The position numbers and the translations under genes are program-made. This document shows, in pieces, positions 1 to 12,986 of a stretch of 64,000 nucleotides of DNA. Origin of the DNA: Turritopsis dohrnii (Eukaryota > Cnidaria > Hydrozoa > Anthoathecata > Oceaniidae); assembly GCA_027922465.2 (NCBI GenBank), contig BQMF02000014.1, forward strand, positions 992,001 through 1,056,000. The letters run 5' to 3'. Below the pieces are notes generated by a model that ran no database searches, was not told the DNA's origin, and saw nothing but the letters and a program-made list of their open reading frames with translations. Position 1 is the stretch's first letter. Each line of letters opens with the position of its first letter.

Positions 1-337
1 AAGAAAGAATGAAAATTATTTGATATTCTATGAGAAGCACCTATGCGGCTATTTGAATATAAAAGAGGGCACTTATTTGTCTTTTTATTCAAAACTGAGC
101 TTTCTTCCTGAAGTTATTTTAAACTCTCAAATTTCAGTTCAAAATATTTATACTTTTCAATCCTTTTAGCTTCTTTATTGGTTCTCGTTGTGCTTCCTTT
201 GGCAGTCCCAGTACTCCCTTACTTTTCCAACAACGAATAGAAACAAAAAAGCTTTTACAAGCAGCAAAAACATACTCAAATTAGTGCCACTTACGGAAAA
301 TTTATAGTAATTGCATAAGAGCTACAAAAACCCATAC

Positions 338-3300
338 CAAGTAATCCAGGGTTTGCCATTTGAGTGAGTGAATAAAACTCTTCCAAGTTGTTCTGAATGG
401 GAGTGCCGGTGAGTAAAATCCTTTGTGCGATGGCTAAACTGGATATGGCAGTACTTGTTTTAACTGCAGCATTCTTTAATCTATGGGCTTCGTCGCAGAT
501 GATCAGTCCAAACTTGACTTTTTCAATGTCACTGATACAACGTAGAAACATTTCGTAGCTGATTACCAGAACAGGAGCTTTTTGATGGAGAAGAAACTCC
601 TAGGAAAAAAACAAAAGGGAACTCCGAATAGTTTGACAAATGAAGCCTTCACACAAACTGATTTTAGCAGAAAGTCTCAGAAACATGACAAAATAAAATA
701 ATGATTTATAGCAAATGAACTTAACATCCTCAGCAATTGTAACTTAATGTATATTGCTGAAGTTGCTGGAGTTATTCAACTATTTTCATGTCAATATTTT
801 CTTCTTGAACATTGTGACACCACGTTGGCATGAAAGAAAAATGTTTTCAAAAATTCAAAAGCTGACTCATGACATCATTTTCCAAACTCTTCTAAATGGT
901 ACAAAAATAAATCAATTGTGATTATTTAGTTTATTTCCCCTTAAACTGATCAGATATGAACTAGTTTTAATGGTGAGATAACTTCTATTTGCAGGTAGCT
1001 CAATGTTAGGACAGATCTGTAGATGGACTAAGGATTACAAAGCCAAATAATATTTGGATAATATAATTATTATATTATTTGAAAAATGCAACATCTTGAT
1101 TGAAACCGAAACCAAAATCATTTGATCAGTACAGCATCGCCCCATTGACACGTTATTACCCTATAAATCCATTCTGCATGATAGAGCATAGTTAACCGGC
1201 TTGAATAAGTTTTCGTCATCAAAATTAATTTGCAAAATGACTTGAAATGAGATTATGCATGACTTACATCAACTCGTTTCTTTCCAGTTACTGCAAATGG
1301 AATTAATCTTTCACTACCCAACCATTTTGTGATTTCCTTACACCAATTCTACATCATAATACTTATGAATTAAAACTAGTCATGTTCAAATAAACAAAAT
1401 ACACTAAGCAACCACAAAAATAAATAATTAAAGATAATAATGAATAACCTGAACAAGACTTCCGGGAGTAACAATAATGGCTTTTTTCACAACTGGTTGA
1501 CCATAAGGACCTTGCTTTAAAAGAGTCCTACAAAAACAAAATGCAGAGCAATTGAATTTTCAAGCTCAGCCCACAATCGTAAGATACTCACAGTCATCTC
1601 CCACAGGGTAGATTTTTATAGAAGAGGCACACAATATACACACCATTTCAATGGCAAAGCACTTTGTCGCAGAGACGTTTCATGCTTTTGTCCATTGGGA
1701 AGGTCAGTTTCTTTTAGATTCAAACAAAACAAAACTAAAACTATCTATATCTTCGATAAAATACATGAAATTGTAACCACACTATACCAGGAGCAAAAAG
1801 AACAAGCAACAAGATGCCTTAACAGGCAAAAGGATTTCTGCCAAAATCTGCTGAAATATGAAAGAAAAAGCATATGACATATTTGAAAAAGGTTATGTGA
1901 TTTCCAAAATAAAAAATCACATTTCTAATGTATATAATCCCTGGAACATTGTCAAAAGATAAGTGACACTATGTGAGACTTATAGTATACTGCTAATAAA
2001 CTGGATTACATCTGAATGACATTAAATATTCTTTATTATGTTGATAAGAAATAATATCAAGGATATATTGATCCTTTCAGATATCACAATGTATATGCAC
2101 GTAACTCATAAACTGTAAAAAGTTCTGAATTTCTGAATTTGATACTTGGTGTCAATCTTCCTAGCAGACTTCCTAAATTACAAGCACAAAAATGCATGCA
2201 GATTTTGGCCATGCAAAATACATCCACATAGACCAAAACCAACATTATAACTGTTGTAGTTTGTTTTGATTAGTAATACGGAAAGCACTTACAAACATTC
2301 TTGATCTGAGTTATCATTCATGACCTGTTTATAAAAATTCTTGAAGAAATTCAAAAAAAGGTTGAATGATTTTTATGACATAACATTGCATCTCTGATTT
2401 CATATGCACCCAAGGGCATTGCGAAAATATAGTTGACACTATGCGAAACTTTATTGTATACGTATATACACCACTGATAAACTTAACTACATCTGAATGA
2501 CATAAAACATTATTTATTTTGGGGGTACGAAATAATATTAAGTTTATATTGATTTTTTCGGATATTACAGTGATTACGTATGTAAATCATGTTCTTTAAG
2601 CATTTGATATGTACCGTCAATCTTCTTAATTACAAATGGAATTATCAATATTTCAAATACAAAAAGTAAACAATAATTTTGATCATTAACAGTTATATAT
2701 ATACTTATACATGTTAAAGCACATACATAACATAATTATATATATAACTGAAAGGAAAGTTTTGTATTGTTACATGATGTATCTTTTGAATTTACAGACA
2801 GTTGTTTTACAGATGTTTTAATTTGCTATTGTGATTAGTCACTCGTAATAAGGGACATTGACAGTATAACTTAAAAACTGATCAAACAATAAAACAAGTA
2901 AGTGGTGCAGGGTAGACACAAATTTTCTATGTTGGAGCTGAAGAGGAAACTAAGCTGAGCCAAAGTACCCAGAGCTTAAAAGCGTAACAGCTCATATACA
3001 AAACAAACGAAGATGTTTTGAATTTAGACAGGCTTAAAGAATATCAAAACATTTCTCTATAAAAACAAACAAATAGCTACCTTTTTGATTCTTCTGTTTA
3101 CAAAACGTTGAAAACTTCTTTTTAATCAGAAAAGAATGATCACAGTTCAAGATAATTATAAGTTTCTTCTATTTTTATCTTCAGATACCCATATCTATCA
3201 TTTTCAAGAAACTTTAGAAAATTTAAAATGGTTTCTACCCTCACATGCGTGGTAAGCATAAGTTTCATGTAAGCGCACACACAAAATTTCAAAAAACCGC

Positions 3301-6300
3301 TAGGTTTGGACAGCAGAAAAAAAAAAAAGAAAAAAGAAAAACAAAGCCGGTTTTAAAGTATTTCTTGCTTTCGCAGAAATCCAAAAAGAACAAGCAAACA
3401 GCAAACATACCATAGCAGTGCAATACATTGCAATGTCTTCCCCAGTCCCATTTCATCACTAAAAAGATACATGAAATTTTGAAGTAAAACTTTATTTCCT
3501 TCATGTAAGTATTACTAAATGAATTGGCACAGACTTAACTTTCTTTTTATTGAAAACTAGTAAAATAAACAACTTCGCAACAAAGATAATTGGACATTCT
3601 CAGTTCAGCTTTTACCATCAAATCATACACTGAAAAGCTCAATGTCAACATTTATATTTCAACCAACCAAAAGAATAAGATAACAGGATTTTCTTTAAAT
3701 TTAAATTCCATATTCATGTCTCAAAACACTCGCGACTTGAATAATTTAATTCTTACGCAAGTATAGCTCCACATCCTAAATCTGTTCGCATTCCCATCAC
3801 ACACTCATAGAGAAAAGTGACACCGTCTCTTTGATGCGGACGCAGAAAAGATGAGATGAAAGGATCAACCACAACGTCGACAATACCATTGTGGCCCTAA
3901 CAGAAAAATGCAATCGCAATCGAAGATGAATATTGATTTATAAATAGCTCAAAATCTTTTTAGAATCCTCTCATAGAGGGATATCTTATAATAATGTTTC
4001 CTGGAGTTATGTCAACACCAACATAAGTTGTTACTTTTTATATCAGCACTTTAAAGTGACGCAAACACAAAGAAGTGCCACTACATTAAAGCAAATCCAA
4101 GTATTTATGTAAATGCACGTGATGGCATCAGTTTTATATGTCAATGGTACCAATAATAAGGTCTACAGGGATTTTTCGAAGCACTTTCCAACTACTGTTT
4201 ACCGGTAGTTAAAACTCAATCTTGAATTGAGTTTAGAAACTCAATCATTCATTGTCAATTAAACAATTTTTAACTCTTTAATGCATAGTACTTAAAAACA
4301 TGTTTGAAGAAAGTAAGCAACAGTGATACAAGCTTAACCAAAATTTTTACAAAGAAAAACTTATGGAAATAACTGTGAACAGTTTGTATTCAATCTTGAA
4401 CAAAACAACCACCTTAGTATAGCAGCACACACCTTAGTATAGTGACCACACGTCTAAGATGTCCTGCAATCTCAATCTTCTCTACCAAAAACGGTAGTAA
4501 CCAAAAGTGCTTGGAAAAATCCCTGGGTCTAGTAAGATTAGACTGATTACTTAAGAAAGCTTTAAACTTTTAAGCTAATGTTAAAAAGAAATAAAACCCA
4601 GCTCTGCATTTTTCAGCAAATTACCTTAAATGTTGTTAATGGTGGCCTTTTCATAACCAGGGCCCCTTCTTTGCTCGGATCGTGACGTGGTGTTTTCTCT
4701 AAAAGTTTCTTTGAAGAGGAAAGATAATCACCTTTTCAATTCTTTTTCCCCAAAAACATACAAGCTATGACTGGTCTAATAATCTCCGAATATGTATTTG
4801 ATAGCACCAGAGAATATAATAATTATAAACTTACTGAATCAGTTTTTGGACCCTTGCAATGAGAAATGAATGGCTTAATGGGCTCTATGAAAGCACAAAG
4901 AACAAACTGGTATGTAAAGGCTGAAATACACATTAAAATTTAATTGGAACAATTAGTTGGATATAAAAAACTTATAAGTGTAAATGTAGATTGCCATCTA
5001 TATACACGATTAGTTTAAACTTATATGTTGATAGAAAAAATGCCTATTTTTGCAATTGCAATCAGTGAGTGAAGATGCTTTAGCAGCTACAACAGCATCA
5101 ATGCACTCCTAAACCAATTTCGAATGGCAGATCTAACAGAATACAAGCTCTTTTCATGCCCGATTAAATTTTTCTCTTTTTTCTCTTTTTTTTCTACTTT
5201 ACTAACCATTTCAAAAAATATACTTTCATCTACTATACTCAAGTCTCTCTACGCATTTTTTTCCCTGAAAAATCATGGAAACATGTGGTTGGCAAACAAC
5301 ATCACATTAGAGCTTTTGTTAAATTCAATAGAAGAAAATGTCCAACTAGTTGGCCAAAGTTAAACACGCCCAACTTTTTAAAAAACTTATAAAACTAGAA
5401 TAAAATGTACGTCTTTTGCTGTTTACACGATCAGTTTTTTTATGTTCCAACTAAATGGTCCAATTAAACTTATCGTGTATTTTAGCCTTAAAGGAAGTTA
5501 TGACGTTTTCACTAACTACTTCATAATGTTAGCCATTTTTTCCCCGAGTGTTTGTTTTCCTTAAAGCCATTTTGAAAAAAACAAAAAAACAAACTAAAAA
5601 CACCAGGAAAATCTGCAAAATGTATTATAATCAGTCAAATTGCAGAGATACCACGGTGACATTTCCAGCCCTAAGGCTGTGTAGTAATTTTGCAAAGTCT
5701 AATTTAAATGTATTAACTATCACTGCCAACAGGTTATAACATGTTTTAATTCCAACGAATCATATTGAAAAGACATACCACTTCTTGGCTTTACTTCTTC
5801 AATGGGAGTAAGACTTGCTGCTTCAGAAAAACACTTCCCTGATAAATAATCTCCCTTATCAATTGCTGCTTGAATCTAGGGAGATAATAACGCTGATGCG
5901 TCAGGTATGCCTTCAAATTTTAATCAATATTTTAGGAAGAGTTTGAAAATGCATGGTGCATGATGCAATAGCATTTAATGTTAAGTACGCTTTTGGCGAT
6001 GGCGATCCAAGTGTTGTTGGAGAATTCCATTTACCTCTATTTCCTTACTACCAACGAGTAATGTGCTGCCATCTACCAAGTTGCTCAGTTCACTCAATTT
6101 ATAGTTGGAAGTTTTTGCAATTCTAAGGGGGATATCAGAAATCAGTCATATATCGGACTATGCAGGAGTTGAAAACAATCAGGATTCCCCAGGATTGTAG
6201 TTAATCATTTCAAACATATATGTTAGTCATCAGTGTGGATTGGTAAAGGAAACAACGAAAAACATACTGCTTTCCTTCCATATCGTGCAATGTTACACAT

Positions 6301-7391
6301 TTACCTTGTATCATCAGTACACCTACACAAGAAAATATTTATCCTTGCATCAGTCAAATAATGTAATGTAATGTAATGTAATTGTAATAATTTGATTCCA
6401 TTGGTTTGAGTTTATGTCTCAGAAGTGTCTCTGTGTGGTTGGGTACATTTTTAAGAACAGATTATGGTGTAATTTTGCATATTTTCCATTAGGCTGAATA
6501 ATCTGCATGGATTGCCCATTGTGCTTATTATAAAACTGAAAGTTCTTTGAGTGATTTGTGTCATTTTCTGTGGTGGAAAACTTTAAACATTCAAAGTAAT
6601 AAATACTTACCATCTCCTTCCCATTTCTTATGCTATAAAACATAAAAATATAAGATTTAGAACGATTTGGTTTAAATTATGACAATATGGTAGATATCAC
6701 TGCTATTAATTGTTTGGTATTCGGCAGATGATATTTGTTTTGGTATGCATCAACACCAAGCAACATGTTAACTTGATATCATGTTTAAGAACATTTAAGA
6801 CTAAAAACACATCTGCTTGCACAGAAGTGGGATTTCTCCTAGCCGGAAGAACTTTACTTTTATGTCAAATATTCAATAACAAATGATAGTTTAGGAACAA
6901 GTCATTTCATGATATATATATACCTTTTTACTTGAAGCCTTGCACCTAAAGATATATGCAAGATATCAATGAAGATCAGATTAACACAAGAATTTGTGAA
7001 CATCAACAAAAAAAGCATACCAAACAACAGAAAAAAATTGTTTGTCACTGACATTGCATTCGAAAGTAGTTTCAGTTGCTTCTTTGCTAATTTTCTGACT
7101 TAAGTTTTTCCAACAATTTGAATTTGGTAATCTTCCATGCTTTTTCAGTTGACAGCCAGTTGACTGTTTTGTTACACCAGCTTTCTCATCATTGTCCTTA
7201 ACTTTACAAGTTGCATTTTTATTTGTGTCTCGGACAAAGTTAATTTCATTTTCTTTATCTGATGTGTTAGATGTTGTATTATCAGCTAATCCAAATTTTG
7301 AAACTAAGGATTCATTGGCTTTAAAGGGTGTACTAAACTTCTGCTTCTTAACAGATGAAGTCAAAGAGGGTGCAGCAGAGCGTCTCATTAC
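338..7391 (-). CDS. RAD54B: RAD54B-like DNA repair/recombination translocase (N-terminal part, partial at window edge)
   Basis: SWI2/SNF2-family ATPase acting with RAD51 in homologous recombination in the nucleus. Thirteen coding exons on the minus strand join in phase: 7388-7021, 6945-6924, 6632-6611, 6322-6268, 6122-6035, 5875-5779, 4884-4835, 4708-4625, 3896-3757, 3458-3411, 1527-1449, 1348-1268 and 599-338 (1396 nt, about 465 residues). The start at 7388 gives MRRSAAPS, the same opening as vertebrate RAD54B. The N-terminal block FSVVWCK..KKHKKWEGD (residues about 120-136) is also RAD54B-specific and separates it from RAD54L. Further on are LRPHQ..G, Walker A DEMGLGKT (about 310-317), VTPGSLV, Walker B DEAH (about 414-417) and LTGTPIQN. 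The last visible exon ends in phase 1 after NPGLL, so motifs IV-VI lie left of base 1. An acceptor (TTTCAG) sits just before the start codon, so a 5' UTR exon lies upstream. Exons 2 and 3 are only 22 nt each. Acceptor of exon 8 (CAAAG) is the weakest join. Introns, including 600-1267 and 1528-3410, hold no other gene I can see. Confidence 0.95.
4166..4525. mobile_element. MITE, family CAGGGATTTTTC (copy 1)
   Basis: Lies in a RAD54B intron. It begins CAGGGATTTTTCGAAGCAC and ends with the inverted counterpart GTGCTTGGAAAAATCCCTG. It is flanked by GGTCTA on both sides, a likely 6-bp target duplication. The interior repeats the word ACTCAAT in both directions. A second copy lies at 14904-15299. 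No coding capacity. Confidence 0.85.
6360..6383. repeat. Microsatellite (TAATG)n
   Basis: Four to five tandem TAATG units inside a RAD54B intron. Confidence 0.85.
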
Positions 7392-8844
7392 CTGAAATAA
7401 AGCACAACTAAAATTAACTGAATGACAAAGGATAGAATTGCACTTATTCCTGTTCTGCCTGTAATTGTCTGATTTACGGCAATGGAATTCAATACACTGT
7501 TATTGTGATGTTTTTGAAATTAAATTAGAAAGTATATAAGGCAAAAACGATTCATAAAAAATATTGTCTTTATACTTTAAAGAGTAATTGAAGTTTTCTC
7601 TGAATTCTTTATTTTTTTTACATGTTTTGATTCTAAATCAACAGGTAGCAATGCAGTGAATAGGAAAGCCTGGTGCAAGCTGTGAATAGTCAGGTTTAAC
7701 TGAAATGGCATAAAAAACAATAAAAGATCAATCATGAAAATGATTATTGCTAATCAAAATTTAAAATCTATGTTAACCAAGTGTTTAAAAGTAGAATCTA
7801 AACTTCCAACAAATAAGATTGGAACTGGAAGATATTTATCTTGTTCTGTCAACTATATATCAATTTTGGTAACCTGAGCACAACTATTTTACATGGTTTC
7901 AATATGTATACATATATAAATTGACATAAATTGATATAGAATTTTTAAGAAAATTTGCTTAGTTAATTAGAAAAATTGGTTTTTGATGTTTTTCTAATGA
8001 AACTTCTCTCAAGCTGCAAAGTGAACTAATTTACTTGATAACCCAGAATGTTCCAACCAAAATATTGGGCATGCATGCAACGTTGGGCAGAAATACGTTT
8101 TGTGCAACGTCAGGCTGACATGACAATTGTTGGCCTAACTGTAACCCTAGCCTAACCCAAATTCTCTAACCCCAGCTGTAACCACTACTAACCCCTAACT
8201 CTAAACCTAACTCCTAATTCAAACCCTAGCCATAAACTCAACCCCTGATTTTCCTCCTTGCCTCCCTTGCTGATACTCTATCCCAAACCAGAAATGCAAT
8301 ATTGGACAGAAATGCACAATGTCTACATAACTACATACATACACAGAGGGGGTTTTCTTTGGCAATGTAATGTCTGTTCTGTAACTAACAACTTCAAATA
8401 CATTTGTTGGTTGTTATTTTTTGAAAAGATCTTGCAGTGTTGATGCGACAATATATTTTAAACTTCAAGTTCATTAACCAAGTAGTGTTTTATCTTTGCT
8501 TTGACATAATCGTTCTCATTTTTTAGTGTTTATCACGTGTTGTTTATAACAAGTTTTTGGAACAACATAAATATAAATATTTCATCAATGCATTGGGGAA
8601 TCCTTTGTTCAAATGATTTCACTACTCTCTCACTTCAATAATACAAATTAATGACTTAACAACGTAAAGTGAAGTGAAGTGAAGTTAGTTCAACTTTCAG
8701 TCAGATGGCTCCTTCCCGCGAAAACGTGTTTTTGTTTTGATCGTTCAGCACATGACTTTTTGTTGAATCATGGAAAAACAGAAATGTGGCGCGCAGCAGC
8801 TAATTCTCCGCCTGGGGCGGGCGGGCGAGCGGACGCATGATGGA
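7392..8844. other. RAD54B upstream region
   Basis: No coding region recognised. It should contain the RAD54B promoter and 5' UTR exon, because the coding exon starts directly after a splice acceptor. The stretch 8705-8836 is clearly richer in GC and CpG than its surroundings and includes an E2F-like TTCCCGCGAAAA near 8716. A LINE remnant begins directly after it. The exact UTR exon cannot be placed from sequence alone. Confidence 0.4.
8138..8250. repeat. Degenerate telomere-like (CCTAAC)n tract
   Basis: A run of imperfect CCTAAC, CCCTAG and CCCCTAAC units with spacers. It resembles a decayed interstitial telomeric repeat or a low-complexity C/T/A tract within a repeat element. No gene. Confidence 0.6.
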
Positions 8845-10130
8845 TATGTATTTAGACTTCCCCGCAAGTCTCGAGTCTATTCCCAAAATCTTTGCTGATG
8901 ACACATCTTTATTCCCTGTTGTAATAAACCAGGTCGAAAGCTCAAATAAGTTAAATAGAGATTTGGAAAGGATCAACAATTGGGCTTACCAGTGGAAGAT
9001 GTCTTTCAATCCCGCTCAATATTTTTAAATGCAAGCAGAGTTGGAGTTTACTTCTCTAAAAGGGGTGTGCCAGCCAACGCTCCAGTAATTTCTTTTAACA
9101 ACCTGCCCATTATTTTCTCTGAAAGTCATAAACATCTGGGTCTAATTTTAGATGAGAAGTTTACCTTTGATCACATTATCAGTGAGAAGATTCAAAAAAA
9201 GCGAATAAAGGTATCGGCCTCATTTAATAAATTTCATAACTTCGTACCACGAAACTCACTTCTCACAATTTTCAAGACTTTCGTCAGATCTCATTTAGAT
9301 TATGGAGATATCATACATGACAATCCAGGTGATTCCACTCTCTCCCAAAAGTAGAGTCTATTCAGTACACTGTTGTTGCAAAAACTATATTCAGAGCTTG
9401 GACTTGAAAGTTTGGCTCTGATAGGCGTTTTAGCAGGAGGCTTTTCTCTTTTTACAAAATTGTTAAAAGTTTAGCGCCTCATCTTAGATCAAGACTTCCC
9501 ATTATATCCCATGGAAGTACGTATTGAACGCTACCGTAATTCTTTTTTCCCGTTCTATCAAATCAGTGGAATAGCCTGGATAGTCATATAAGAGATCTTC
9601 CCTCAATCTCCAGATTGAAACGTGCGATCTTCGATTTTGTCCGCCCAAAGGCTTCATCAATTATTGGGGTCCAAAATAATCGGGGACTGGTTTTGCTTAC
9701 TCGGCTGAGGGCTGGGTTTAGTCACCTTCGTGAACACAAACTCAGACATGGGTTTCTTGACACAATCGATCCCTTTTGCACTTGTAGAACGAACTCGATA
9801 GAAAGCACTGAACATTTCCTATTGCAATGCCCTACCTTTTCAAACCAAAGACGTGTCCTTTTTGAAAATCTCAGAAGAACTGTAAACGTTGCATTTTCGC
9901 CGCTAAGTCTACAATACTTATGTAAAGTTTTGCTTTTCGGTGATTCAAATCTGTCTGACAATTCTAATAATGTTATTCTAAGTCACACCATTACATTTAT
10001 TTGTGATCCTGCTCCTGGCGATATCGCTTCGTGCGCCTTGCGGGAGTAGGGGCTCTTATATGTCTGTCTCTGTGATTTGTATTTTTTGTTGTGTGTAATC
10101 CTTAAATATATATATATTAAAAAAAAAAAA
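8845..10130 (+). mobile_element. 5'-truncated, decayed non-LTR retrotransposon (reverse transcriptase C-terminal part)
   Basis: Three broken reading frames in the same order as a LINE ORF2 C-terminus. 8850-9025 has the RT catalytic box FADDTSLF followed by LNRDL..INNWAYQWKMSFNP. 8980-9354 (frameshifted) has HKHLGLILD and FKTFVRSHLDYGD. 9615-10049 has RAGFSHLREHKLRHGF and a C-x-C...E.H.L..C zinc-knuckle-like end. An oligo-A run follows at 10119-10130 after a TA-repeat tail. Frameshifts and a stop at 9352 show that it is dead. It is most like the L2/CR1/jockey group; the clade cannot be fixed by eye. Confidence 0.85.
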
Positions 10131-10209
10131 ATTTAGCCTGTTTTCTCCGCCGCCAGAATTCACTAAAATAAAAGTTATTATCTTGCACTGTTTCATCAAA
10201 ATATTAGTA

Positions 10210-11590
10210 CGATGGCCCAGAAGGGTCAAATTGCTCGCACATCAAGAAACACTGCGTGCTTCCTTTTTACTGCGCGCACTTGTGTAACCTTACACTGCAC
10301 GCTGTCATCGACTATTCTGCGCGCTCTTCATAATACTGCGCGCTTCTTTTATTTTATTTAAATGACATCATGGTTCAATCCATCGCGTCACGAACTTCAA
10401 AGGAAGTTGATTTTTTGCCCTTAAATATCCTTTAAAACTGTGAAAGGTGAAATCAAACGCATAGGTGTTGGATTGGTTCTCGTGTAGCATAAACTAGTCT
10501 GATATTTTAAAATCTTATATTTTTTCAGTAAAGCTGCGACTTTGCAGCTTTGATTTACCTCCTTTTGGCGCCATTCAAATACCATATAAATAATCTTTGA
10601 TCTTCAGTTATATAAACATTTTTCGAATCATCGAATGTTAGAATTACAGAAAAGGTCCGACTGTGAGGTGTACTTTTGAACGAAAGGAACAGAAATATTG
10701 ATCTGACTTGACAAGATGTACTGTATTCCAATATAAAAGTCACGAATACTCTTCAATAAAGTAATATGCATTTCTAGACCTTCACGAAATGTCTCGGGCT
10801 TGAACCTATCGAAATTATTCAATTGCAGAACAGTTTCAGAAAATTCGATAAATTCTGGTTGATTATCGGTTTTCCTTTTTTTCCAAACGTTTTTGTGTTG
10901 ATTTAAGCAAGTCATCACTTACACCATCCAATAGATCGTCAGCATCAGAGTCATTGGAAATTTGCATTGCACCACCTATCATCATCACCTGTGGTTAGTG
11001 TAAAACACATTTTGAGGCGTAAAACCCAGTTCGTTCCATGTAATTTTGAAGGATTTCTAAAGGGGAGTTTACACGTAAAGATTCTTGAAATATATTTCTT
11101 TGAAGCTTGTGTTTTAAGGCTTTAAAATTAAATTGGAAATCAAAAAGTCAATGCGGTCCATGAATAATTTTTGGTGTACAATTTAAGTTTAAAGAATTAA
11201 AACACCTGCTTAAAAGAAAAATTTTTCAAAAATCTGTAAATTTTGTATAGTTAGTAGCAGTGGTACTATTAGGTTTACTAGTTACTAGCAGAAGTTCATG
11301 TATTTGCAGTTGCAGAGGATGGAGAAATTTTTTTTCAATTTCTTCAGATACGATATCGCGAATCATTTTCCCCATGTTTAATTCTAAATGAAACCATGTG
11401 TTCACACAGTTGTGTTATAAACGCACGAATTTTCGTAGCAATGGGATCGGTGGGAAGCGCGCAGTATTATGAAGAGCGCACAGAATAGTCGATGACATGG
11501 CGCAGTGTAAGGTTACACGTGTGCACGCAGTAAAAGGGAAGCACGTAGTGTTTCTTGACGTGCGCGCAGTTTGACCCTTCTGGGCCATCG
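10210..11590. mobile_element. Foldback DNA element with 137-bp inverted arms
   Basis: The left arm 10210-10346 and right arm 11454-11590 are inverted copies. Outer ends read CGATGGCCCAGAAGGGTCAAA and its reverse complement, each flanked by TA. Each arm carries a ladder of CTGCGCGC-like words about 20 bp apart (left arm near 10252, 10270, 10295, 10317 and 10336). The 1.1 kb interior holds an unrecognised minus-strand ORF (10918-10628) and a small exon-like piece (10988-10923) bounded by CAG and GTAAGT. No transposase was recognised, so it is probably non-autonomous. Confidence 0.8.
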
Positions 11591-11863
11591 TAGATTTAGC
11601 TTTTGGTGTTGCTGTTCTCCTTAACCCGTCGCACTCTTCCACTGTGCTAAATCACCTTTTCAATATTAGAGGTGTCAAATACTTTCAGTTAGTACGTTGG
11701 CAATGTCAAATGGCATAAATGTCTGGATTGGACGGTGTGCATTTGCCTGTTTTTCTTCCTTCGATAGTACTCTTAAGTTTCGCATCTCAAATGTTACCGC
11801 CTTCTCCTGTAACTAATTGTTCAAGTTTCCCCCATTCTCCATTTATGACGTGGATAGGGAGGG

Positions 11864-11890
11864 AGGGAGGGGGGGGGGGGGGGGGGGGGG
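11864..11890 (+). repeat. Poly-G tract
   Basis: GGGAGGGAGG followed by about 20 uninterrupted G. This is a simple repeat likely to be length-variable and able to form a G-quadruplex. The surrounding 11.6-12.05 kb holds no gene I recognise. Confidence 0.9.
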
Positions 11891-12051
11891 AGGAGTACAT
11901 CATCGCGAACTAAAACGACGTCTCCGATAATAAGTTATCTTTTATCCGGGGGAATTAGATTTCCGATTAATAAATTATGAGTTTAACGTAACTTATTTAA
12001 GTACGATGTAGAGAAACTCCATGCATTATTAAATGCCATGCTGTTAAAATC

Positions 12052-12250
12052 TCATCTAAATGATCGAATGATGATCTGATCATCATTAGATTGATAGATC
12101 AAAGGTCTTGTATTTATCACAGTTTTTATTTCACATAGCACAGATTGTAGTTCTTCGAATGAAAGCAGGGATGTATTGCGAATTTTCTTTAATGTAATTT
12201 CACAACGGACTAACCTTTCGTAGAGCCCACTCCACAAAGGGGGATACTGG
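12052..12250 (-). mobile_element. BEL/Pao-type LTR retrotransposon integrase fragment
   Basis: The minus-strand frame reads PPLWSGLYERLV, then LSFEELQSVLCEIKTVINTRPL. This is the typical C-terminal integrase-core stretch of BEL/Pao polyproteins (the W..G.YER motif followed by L..EE..T.L.EIE..IN.RPL). Only about 65 residues remain, with no LTRs or other domains nearby. It is a dead scrap. Confidence 0.75.
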
Positions 12251-12610
12251 TAGATTCATGCTACCACGTGTTTTCATGTGTTTTCTTACTTTATTTGATC
12301 GAAAGGTTATTATAACATTGTCGTGATTATTATGTTAGGTACTCTGCGTCTACTAGTAAATCGACGGTAACCTCTTTAAGAATGATGTTGTTTTTAAATC
12401 GGTTACTAATTCAAGGCTTTTAGAATTTTAGACTTTTGTTTGTGAGGAAACTTCGCAACATATCCGCGAAAAACTTGCAAAAAGTATGTATGATTCATTT
12501 AGTTGATGTGTTATCATTTGGTATAACTTTTGATTTTATCTATAGAATCTTGGATATAATTGTTTCCTCTCCCATCCATCACACAAGAGGAAGAAGAGGG
12601 AGAAGAAACC

Positions 12611-12922
12611 TTGTGGGGAGTGGTTATCACTCTCGTATTTCATGCGGGAGATCGGGGTTCAATTCCCCTTGGCGGCGATTCACCATGCGCGAGTGAATGT
12701 ACCATAGCGCCGGGTCGACCCATGCCATGTGAGGGAAATTGGGTAGATGATACATCGGGTGTTGCAGGAGGTCATCCAGAAGAGCACAGACCCTTGATTG
12801 GGTTTGTGTCATTCATGAGAGAGTGTCAAATACTTCGGAACCTCCAACCTAAGCCGTGGCCCCTCCTGGAAAGCAGATGCAGTACCAACTGAGTGAGGCT
12901 AGCCACGTAAAACAATACCAAA

Positions 12923-12985
<63 letters not shown>

Positions 12986-12986
12986 A
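12611..12986 (+). mobile_element. tRNA-derived SINE with (AAAT)n tail
   Basis: The head has a pol III A-box-like AGTGGTTATCACTC and a B box GGGGTTCAATTCCCC, resembling a tRNA-Val-type head. It does not fold as a tRNA because the acceptor ends do not pair. A tRNA-unrelated body follows. A perfect AAAT repeat at 12920-12986 forms the tail. Confidence 0.8.

Noticed and set aside
10628..10918. A host gene on the minus strand
   Set aside because: It lies wholly between the arms of the foldback element and has no similarity I recognise, so it is treated as element cargo.
12611..12687. A real tRNA gene
   Set aside because: A- and B-box-like words are present but the acceptor stem does not pair and the sequence continues into a SINE body with an AAAT tail.
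12436..12892. ORFs of 86-110 codons (WVDDTSGVAGG...)
   Set aside because: They are chance frames through the tRNA-derived SINE.
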